Source of the DNA: Bryobacterales bacterium
GTDB lineage: Bacteria; Acidobacteriota; Terriglobia; Bryobacterales; Bryobacteraceae
Direction of reading: 5' to 3'
DNA length: 5,167 nucleotides
NCBI GenBank assembly: GCA_020853155.1
Contig: JADYZL010000170.1
Location: 1 to 5,167, forward strand
Positions 1 to 3,936 of this stretch are shown in pieces. Numbering within the stretch: position 1 is the stretch's first letter; each line of letters begins with the position of its first letter. A program made the translations under genes and the position numbers. Under the pieces are notes generated by a model. That model made no database searches. It was not told the origin of the DNA and saw nothing but the letters and a program-made list of their open reading frames with translations.

Positions 1-2
1 GT

Positions 3-185
3 TCGTACGAGAGCCGGAGCGCCCAACGCACGGCGTACCGGGAGGCACTGCGGGAGCTTGCCGATGGCGGGTATTCCGAGGATGTGATTGATTTCGCGCT
101 CGGCGCAACGATGCAATCAGGCGGGGCTACGAACGCGCAAGCCGTGGCGACTGAACGCACGAACGAACGAACGAAAGGCAGATAA
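3..185 (+). CDS. C-terminal end of an unidentified upstream protein (5' truncated)
   Basis: The third frame is open from the window edge to a TAA at 183-185 and gives 60 residues beginning SYESRSAQRTAYREALREL. The sequence reads as a plausible charged helical tail (REALRELADGGYSEDVIDFAL) followed by a hydrophilic end rich in Arg, Thr and Glu (ERTNERTKGR). That end is encoded by a tetranucleotide run, four copies of ACGA at 159-174. The stop lies only 4 bases before the ATG of the next gene, which fits an operon. The start and most of the protein lie outside the window. I do not recognise the family. In phage replication modules the gene before an SSB-like protein is often a recombinase, nuclease or ATPase, but nothing in this tail shows that. 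The other two forward frames are closed by stops within the first 90 bases. Confidence 0.6.
   Translation, partial: SYESRSAQRTAYREALRELADGGYSEDVIDFALGATMQSGGATNAQAVATERTNERTKGR
165..178 (+). repeat. Start-associated 14-base repeat, copy 1
   Basis: GAACGAACGAAAGG lies directly before the SSB-like gene and includes its ribosome binding site. A copy differing at one base occurs at 842-855, again ending in the ribosome binding site of a start. It overlaps the ACGA run at 159-174. It may be a conserved start-associated element or a chance similarity between two purine-rich leaders. Confidence 0.4.
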
Positions 186-189
186 CACC

Positions 190-687
190 ATGGTTCAGCT
201 TCCGAAGCGAGAGGAAAGCTCCAGCGAGTTCGTGATCCCGGACGAAGATGTCTACACCTTGGTCCTGGATCGGTTGAGCGAAGAGCGGCTCGGAAAGTTC
301 CCCGACAAGAATGGGGAGCTGCATCCGGAGCAGGAGTTCTACTTCAAGATTCTGGATGATGCGGAATTCGCCGGGTGCGAGCTGCGGGTCTATGTCCGCA
401 CTGATACCTTCTACGACGGGTCCGGGGCCGGGCAACCGGCCAAGGCGTACCTGATCGCAAAGGCATTGTTGGGCGCGTCTTTCGACCCGGATTCCCCACC
501 GGATACGGATGATCTGGTTGGGCTGAAATGTCGCGGCACAATCACGCACAAGAAGGTGATGGGCGCTGACGGGTCCGAACGGACCTTCGCGAACATCTCC
601 AGTTTCTCGGCGATGCGTGCACGCAAATCCAAAGCGGACCAGACCACTGACAAGGAGTCACTCACGGTCGAGGATGTGCCGTTCTAG
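190..687 (+). CDS. Probable phage single-stranded-DNA-binding protein (OB-fold-like, acidic C-terminal tip)
   Basis: This is a 165-residue protein starting at ATG 190 (MVQLPKREESS). AAAGG at 174-178 is the likely ribosome binding site, and the upstream gene ends 4 bases earlier. The frame is open further upstream to position 88, but that stretch overlaps the better-supported upstream gene and reads as an Arg-rich shadow. The middle of the protein alternates strand-like segments (EFYFKILDD, CELRVYVRTDTF, GLKCRGTITHKKV, ANISSFSAM), as expected for a small beta-barrel. The section DTDDLVGLKCRGTI resembles the part of phage OB-fold proteins where a 'GKxCxVxV' strand follows an acidic turn. The last residues, ESLTVEDVPF, match the acidic D-x-P-F tip that SSB proteins use to recruit partners. 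A role in coating single-stranded DNA during phage replication is inferred from these features and from the initiator and primase-helicase downstream. Alternative: a phage protein of unknown function with a coincidental tail. Confidence 0.6.
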   Translation: MVQLPKREESSSEFVIPDEDVYTLVLDRLSEERLGKFPDKNGELHPEQEFYFKILDDAEFAGCELRVYVRTDTFYDGSGAGQPAKAYLIAKALLGASFDPDSPPDTDDLVGLKCRGTITHKKVMGADGSERTFANISSFSAMRARKSKADQTTDKESLTVEDVPF

Positions 688-696
688 CCGAGAGTA

Positions 697-726
697 CGAG
701 GGATTCCGGATCGCCGGAATCCCTCG
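697..726 (+). terminator. Perfect 13-bp hairpin after the SSB-like gene, possible terminator
   Basis: CGAGGGATTCCGG (697-709) and CCGGAATCCCTCG (714-726) are perfect reverse complements separated by the 4-base loop ATCG. The hairpin begins 10 bases after the TAG stop of the SSB-like gene. Its position and strength fit an intrinsic terminator or an mRNA 3'-end stabiliser. No T-run follows the stem (next bases GTTCGTGCG), so termination would be of the U-tract-poor kind described in high-GC bacteria, or the hairpin could be an RNA-processing or protein-binding site. The hairpin itself is seen directly; its function is inferred. Confidence 0.55.
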
Positions 727-771
727 GTTCGTGCGCGTGATATGGTGGATCGCAGATGCCGAGGTGGGGTA

Positions 772-786
772 TTGTTCGAAGAACAA
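772..786 (+). promoter_or_regulatory. Short palindrome TTGTTC-GAA-GAACAA, candidate operator
   Basis: Six-base arms TTGTTC (772-777) and GAACAA (781-786) flank GAA, with a TTCGAA core. It overlaps a weak TAnnnT -10-like hexamer (TATTGT, 770-775). An extended -10-like TGATATGGT lies upstream at 738-746, but no matching -35 is evident for either. The site has the form of a dimeric repressor operator. It is not the actinobacterial LexA box, which has the arms the other way round (GAAC then GTTC). Functional assignment is weak. Confidence 0.3.
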
Positions 787-788
787 AA

Positions 789-837
789 GATCGGGCCGAA
801 GGGAAGTTATCAGCTCCCGCTCCGGCCCTGTCCGATC
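789..837 (+). other. Nested inverted repeats, possible structured leader RNA
   Basis: GATCGG (789-794) pairs with CCGATC (832-837). GCCG (795-798) pairs with CGGC (823-826), leaving CCTGT as a bulge; alternatively GGGCCG (793-798) pairs fully with CGGCCC (823-828). GGGA (801-804) can close an inner loop with TCCC (815-818). The structure ends about 13 bases before the AAAGGAG ribosome binding site at 851-857. It could be an attenuator-like or stabilising leader upstream of the initiator gene. I see no match to a known riboswitch class. Confidence 0.35.
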
Positions 838-841
838 CCTT

Positions 842-855
842 GAACGAACCAAAGG
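842..855 (+). repeat. Start-associated 14-base repeat, copy 2
   Basis: GAACGAACCAAAGG differs at a single base from 165-178. As there, its 3' end forms the Shine-Dalgarno sequence of a start (here AAAGGAG, 851-857). Both copies lie before replication genes of the same transcript direction. Confidence 0.4.
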
Positions 856-863
856 AGCGGCAT

Positions 864-935
864 TTGCCTAATCTTACCATCCCCAGGTCACATGTGTATA
901 GACGCATCCCGCACGCTCGAAAGTGGGTGTCGTGA
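864..935 (+). CDS. Candidate 23-residue leader peptide coupled to the initiator gene
   Basis: A TTG at 864 lies 6 bases after a near-ideal Shine-Dalgarno sequence AAAGGAG (851-857). The frame runs 23 codons (MPNLTIPRSHVYRR..., ending ARKWVS) to TGA 933-935, which overlaps the initiator ATG as TGATG, a classical arrangement for translational coupling. The same frame is open further upstream, and an ATG at 756 with a weaker GGTGGA site (744-749) would give 59 residues. That longer reading is Pro/Arg-rich, spans the nested hairpin and looks less natural. The peptide is basic and I do not recognise it. The ribosome binding site and overlap are seen directly. Whether the peptide matters, or the site simply loads ribosomes for the next gene, is inference. 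Confidence 0.35.
   Translation: MPNLTIPRSHVYRRIPHARKWVS
874..902 (+). promoter_or_regulatory. Weak sigma70-like promoter candidate before the initiator
   Basis: TTACCA (874-879) and TATAGA (897-902) are separated by 17 bases, and each matches four of six consensus positions. A transcript from here would start near 908-912, about 25 bases before the initiator ATG. It overlaps the candidate leader ORF, so both cannot operate on the same transcript. Low confidence. Confidence 0.2.
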
Positions 936-1702
936 TGTACCGCACGATCGACTGCGCGACATGGGACGACCCATGGTTTGCCGAATTGTCACCGAATGGG
1001 AAGCTGCTGTTCCTGTTCTTCATCACGAACCGACGCACATCAGCCGCTGGGTGCTTCGAGATTACCCGTCGGGCCATGATGTTCGAGACCGGTATTCGGG
1101 GAGACGCGCTCGATGTGGCCCTCGAAGAAATCAGCAGCCGGGTGACGTGGTGGCCTGAGCTCCAGGTAGTGTTCGTCCGCAACTTCTACAAGCACCAGCG
1201 GGCCAACTCGAACAAGGACAACTTCCGCAAATCGGCGTTGAAATCACTATCAGATTTCCCGGAAACGGTGCAGGAAACGGTATGGGATGCCTACCCGGAG
1301 TTGCGGGATGGAGAGGTATCCCATAGGGAACCCATCACCATCCCATCCCCAACCCATGGGGATAAAGAAACAGTAACAGAAACAGAAACAGAACAGAAGG
1401 GTGCTAACGCACCAGCGCGCGCGAACGGCGTTGCGTATTCGGCGGGGTTCCTTGAGTTCTGGACGGCCTATCCCCGCAAGGTTGGTAAGGATGATGCGTT
1501 CAAGGCATGGCGACAGCTACGCCCAACGCACAACGACTTGCCCGAGATATTGCGGGCCATCGCGGAGCAGAAGAAATCGGACGAGTGGCGGGAGGAAGGT
1601 GGGCGATACATTCCGCATCCGGGCAAATGGCTGAGAGCCGGTCGCTGGAAGGATGAGGGGGTCGAAAAGCCTGTGGACAAATACCGGGGCGTCCCGGCCT
1701 AG
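935..1702 (+). CDS. Phage replication initiator / replisome organiser
   Basis: This 255-residue protein should bind the phage origin and load or recruit the replicative helicase. The N-terminal part (about 1-125) begins MYRTIDCATWDDPWFAELSP and continues GKLLFLFFITN...ETGIRGDAL, the winged-helix-like pattern of phage replisome organisers. A hydrophilic linker follows (about 126-160), including the low-complexity ETVTETETEQK at 145-155. The C-terminal part carries the block typical of these proteins: FWTAYPRKVGKDDAFKAW from 175 and YIPHPGKWLRAGRWKDE at 225-241. I chose ATG 935. GTG 932 is adjacent and GTG 923 lies further up in the same frame; the ATG overlaps an upstream TGA (TGATG). The gap to the next gene is 13 bases. 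The linker DNA holds periodic repeats and an A-rich tract resembling an origin. The family is confident; the helicase-loading role is inferred from architecture and neighbours. Confidence 0.8.
   Translation: MYRTIDCATWDDPWFAELSPNGKLLFLFFITNRRTSAAGCFEITRRAMMFETGIRGDALDVALEEISSRVTWWPELQVVFVRNFYKHQRANSNKDNFRKSALKSLSDFPETVQETVWDAYPELRDGEVSHREPITIPSPTHGDKETVTETETEQKGANAPARANGVAYSAGFLEFWTAYPRKVGKDDAFKAWRQLRPTHNDLPEILRAIAEQKKSDEWREEGGRYIPHPGKWLRAGRWKDEGVEKPVDKYRGVPA
1261..1281 (+). repeat. Nine-base direct repeat GGAAACGGT, two copies
   Basis: GGAAACGGT occurs at 1261-1269 and 1273-1281, 12 bases apart and in frame, encoding ETVQETV in the initiator. It lies just upstream of the inverted CCCAT core at 1282-1288. 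The in-frame spacing means a protein-level explanation is enough. Confidence 0.35.
1318..1361 (+). repeat. Four 11-bp direct repeats (AWCCCATNNSS), candidate origin iterons
   Basis: Units start at 1318, 1329, 1340 and 1351, and the core CCCAT recurs at 1320, 1331, 1342 and 1353, exactly 11 bases apart. Each core is preceded by AT or AA. The period is close to one helical turn and is not a multiple of three, so the repeat falls in three different reading frames and the encoded protein is not repetitive. This argues for a DNA-level function. An inverted copy of the core, ATGGGAT, lies at 1282-1288. The last unit includes the palindrome CCCATGGG (1353-1360). Confidence 0.55.
1361..1396 (+). other. 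A-rich, GC-poor tract, candidate DNA unwinding element
   Basis: This 36-base tract directly follows the iteron-like repeats. It has 22 A, 2 T and 12 G/C, about 33% GC in a window near 60%. AACAG recurs at 1369, 1375, 1381, 1387 and 1392, mostly with a 6-base period, and encodes the Thr-Glu linker of the initiator. Together with the preceding repeats it resembles the order iterons then A-rich region found in the lambda origin within gene O. The composition could also follow simply from the Thr-Glu linker codons. Confidence 0.4.
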
Positions 1703-1715
1703 GAGACGACGAGTG

Positions 1716-1937
1716 ATGGACGATTACCGAATCGAGTGGACGCCGGAATTGAAGCGGTGGGTCATCTGGCATAACGAGCGCGGTTACGTCGGCGAGGTCG
1801 ACGCCATGAGTGGGCGCTTCCGGGCGCAGGTGGTGGTGGACGGCGCCACGATGGCGGTGGCATACGGCCCCACCATCAAGGGCATGGCCGAGCAAGTGAT
1901 CTGGTACGACCGGGCGATGAATCAGGAGGGCGAATAG
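1716..1937 (+). CDS. Small hypothetical protein, 73 residues
   Basis: I do not recognise this protein. It is 73 residues, begins MDDYRIEWTPELKRWVIWHN and ends YDRAMNQEGE. It looks compact and beta-rich at the front (Trp-rich strands RIEWTPELKRWVIWH, then RFRAQVVVDG), with a helical end (IKGMAEQVIWYDRAM). No signal peptide or membrane segment is visible. AGGAG at 1701-1705 is the ribosome binding site. It lies 7 bases before a GTG at 1713 and 10 before the ATG at 1716, so translation may begin at either, adding one residue. The gene sits 13 bases after the initiator, and its TAG stop shares one base with the GTG start of the primase-helicase (TAGTG). Such tight placement suggests coupled translation and possibly an accessory replication role, but no function can be assigned. 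Confidence 0.6.
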   Translation: MDDYRIEWTPELKRWVIWHNERGYVGEVDAMSGRFRAQVVVDGATMAVAYGPTIKGMAEQVIWYDRAMNQEGE

Positions 1938-3721
1938 TGGTCGCGTTGCCGAAAACGGAACCGAAAACCGATCCGATCGCGCAGGTCAAGGCGACAGTGC
2001 GGATCGAGGAGTATGCGCTGCACACGATGGGCCTCGAACTCAAGCAGCGGGCGCATAGCGAGTGGTGGGGGCGATGCCCGCTCCACAGGGAGACGACACC
2101 GAGTTTTCACATCCGGGTGACCGAGCAGAGTTTCAAGTGCTTCGGCTGTGGCAAGGGCGGCGACGTGATCGATCTGGAGATGGCGGCGACCGGCGAGACG
2201 AACCCGAGGGTAGCGGCGGAACGAATCCTTGCCGAGTACGGCGCGCAGCCGGGGCCGTCGAGGGCGCAGCCGTTGCGCATGGCATCGGTGACGCGGCTGG
2301 CGGGGTCTGGTCCGCTGAGTGAGTCGGCGGTGTCGTGGCTGGCGAGCCGGGGTATCAGCGAGCGGGTCGCTCGGCGGAACGGCATCACTGGCGACAAGAA
2401 CGCGATCACGTTTGCGTACGTCAACGAGGGGGAGGTCGTCAACCGGCAATACCGGACGCTCTCGGCCAAGGGGTACCGGTTCGATCCGGGCAAGCCGGTG
2501 ATCCCGTTCGGCCTGGATGATTGCGACGGGCAGCCGGAGGTGGTGATCGTCGAGGGTGTGCTGGACAAACTCGCCATCGAAGAGGCGACTGGCAGGACGG
2601 CGGTGCTGGCGATGCCGAGCGCGACGCCATCGGGCGAGTGTTACGCGCTGGCATGCGAAGCGGCCAAGCGCGCGGAACGGGTGCTGATCGCGACCGATTC
2701 GGATGAGCCGGGCCAGAAGTTGCGTGACGAGTTGGTGCGGCGGATCGGGGCGGATCGGTGCTGGCTGGTCGGTTGGTCGCCGTACAAGGACGCGAACGAG
2801 GAATTGCTGGAGGTCGGCCGGGAAGGAGTGGACGCGCTGTTGTGCGCGGCGCAGCCGATTCCGGTCGAGGGCGTATTCACGATCGACGATTCATGGGACG
2901 CCATCGAACGGTTGTACGACGAAGGGATGGGGCGGGGCGCGTCAACTGGCTGGGCGTCACTGGACCGGTACTACACGGTGCGGCGGAAGCAACTCACCGT
3001 GATTACGGGAACACCGTCGAGTGGGAAATCGGTGTTCGCCGATGCCCTGATGATGAATCTCGCGAAGAGTTCTTGGGAGTGGAAGTTCGCCATCTGTTCC
3101 CCGGAGATGCAGCCGCTGGAGCGGCACTGGGCGCACTTGCTGGGATTGTGGGCTGGTCAGCCGTTCGGGGCTGGGCCAACGCCGCGGCTGGACCGCGAGA
3201 CGTTACGGCAGGGGCGGGAGTTTCTGCGCGACAAATTCTTCATGGTCCTCCCCGAGGAGCCGACGGTAGACGCGGTGATCGAAGGGTTCCTTTGGACGCA
3301 CCGGCGGCATGGGGTAGACGGGTGGCTGATGGACCCGTGGAACGAAATGGACCACAGTCGGCCGGCTGGCATGACCATGACGGAGTATTGCAATAACGAG
3401 TTGCGCAGGATCAAGGACGTGATTCGTCGCCATGACGTTTGGGGCGGTTTGATCGCGCATCCGACAAAGCAATACCGCAACAAGCAGACGGGGCGGTACG
3501 ACGTGCCGACGCTGTACGACATCGCCGATTCCGCGGCGTTTTTCAACAAGGCCGATAACGGGTTCGTCTTGGTGCGCGACAAGGGCGACGAGCATGCGCC
3601 GGTTGAAGTGCATGTGCAGAAAGTCAGGTTTCAGGAGATTGGCGGCTTGACCGGTGCGTCCCCGGTGCTCTTCCGGCACGACAAGACGACGGGCCGGTAT
3701 TGGGAGACATCGCAACGATGA
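1937..3721 (+). CDS. Phage primase-helicase, T7 gp4 / Twinkle-like
   Basis: This is a 594-residue bifunctional enzyme expected to unwind DNA at the fork and synthesise RNA primers. The start is GTG 1937, placed by AGGAGGG at 1924-1930 with 6-base spacing and a one-base overlap with the previous stop. Domains in order: a CHC2 zinc-finger (C47-x2-H50, C68-x2-C71, with TPSFHI between); a Toprim fold with VEGVLD (E206, D210), ATDSDEPG (D254, D256) and KDANE (284-288); and a RecA-like hexameric helicase with Walker A GTPSSGKS (358-365), CSPEM (387-391, probable catalytic E390) and Walker B WLMDPWNEM (463-471). After these come AHPTK (507-511) and the late Twinkle/gp4 block YDIADSAAFFNKADNGF...KVRFQEIGGLTG. 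All key residues are present and the length is normal for the fused form, so the protein looks intact. Its ATGA overlap with the next gene indicates an operon. Confidence 0.93.
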   Translation: MVALPKTEPKTDPIAQVKATVRIEEYALHTMGLELKQRAHSEWWGRCPLHRETTPSFHIRVTEQSFKCFGCGKGGDVIDLEMAATGETNPRVAAERILAEYGAQPGPSRAQPLRMASVTRLAGSGPLSESAVSWLASRGISERVARRNGITGDKNAITFAYVNEGEVVNRQYRTLSAKGYRFDPGKPVIPFGLDDCDGQPEVVIVEGVLDKLAIEEATGRTAVLAMPSATPSGECYALACEAAKRAERVLIATDSDEPGQKLRDELVRRIGADRCWLVGWSPYKDANEELLEVGREGVDALLCAAQPIPVEGVFTIDDSWDAIERLYDEGMGRGASTGWASLDRYYTVRRKQLTVITGTPSSGKSVFADALMMNLAKSSWEWKFAICSPEMQPLERHWAHLLGLWAGQPFGAGPTPRLDRETLRQGREFLRDKFFMVLPEEPTVDAVIEGFLWTHRRHGVDGWLMDPWNEMDHSRPAGMTMTEYCNNELRRIKDVIRRHDVWGGLIAHPTKQYRNKQTGRYDVPTLYDIADSAAFFNKADNGFVLVRDKGDEHAPVEVHVQKVRFQEIGGLTGASPVLFRHDKTTGRYWETSQR

Positions 3722-3936
3722 GCACTCGACAGGGGCGGATCGAAGCGCTCGAAGCGCGGCTACAAGATGGGTTCGACAAGATTGGCGATGCAATGGCGCG
3801 CGGGGTCGCGGTCGATCACTGGGAAAAAACGTGGGTGGAGCTCTTGCGCGAATACGAAGCGTTGAGTGACGAACTGGCGGCAGCGAAACCTGAGCAGACA
3901 ACGATGCCGGGACTTCCACGGGCGGAGGCGTCGTGA
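3718..3936 (+). CDS. Small predicted coiled-coil protein, 72 residues
   Basis: The start is ATG 3718, overlapping the primase-helicase stop as ATGA (3718-3721). GGGAGA at 3702-3707 is a possible ribosome binding site, though coupling through the overlap is likely. The same frame is open upstream but lies within the helicase gene. The protein is acidic/basic and helical: RIEALEARLQDGFDKIGDAM has heptad-like hydrophobic spacing, and a second helix HWEKTWVELLREYEALSDEL follows a short VAVD turn. The tail (KPEQTTMPGLPRAEAS) is flexible. No enzyme motif, zinc site or membrane segment is seen. Small helical proteins of this sort are common between replication genes of phages of high-GC hosts, but no function is established here. 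Its stop overlaps the methyltransferase GTG as GTGA (3933-3936). Confidence 0.65.
   Translation: MSTRQGRIEALEARLQDGFDKIGDAMARGVAVDHWEKTWVELLREYEALSDELAAAKPEQTTMPGLPRAEAS

Noticed and set aside
88..189. Upstream extension of the SSB-like gene from position 88 (34 extra residues)
   Set aside because: It overlaps the better-supported end of the upstream gene, reads as an Arg/Asn-rich shadow, and ATG 190 has an acceptable ribosome site and a 4-base gap to the preceding stop.
772..786. LexA/SOS box at the TTGTTC-GAA-GAACAA palindrome
   Set aside because: The actinobacterial SOS box is GAAC-N4-GTTC. Here the arms are in the opposite order and the spacing differs.
20..1531. Shared 12-mer CGCCCAACGCAC at 20-31 and 1520-1531
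   Set aside because: Both copies lie inside coding sequence in different contexts, with no flanking similarity or partner structure. Probably chance in GC-rich DNA.
1922..2449. Minus-strand ORF of 175 codons
   Set aside because: Antisense to the zinc-finger and Toprim parts of the primase-helicase; Arg/Pro-rich with no family-like sequence.
2758..3396. Plus-strand ORF of 212 codons within the primase-helicase
   Set aside because: Out-of-frame shadow across the helicase Walker motifs, Gly/Arg-rich.
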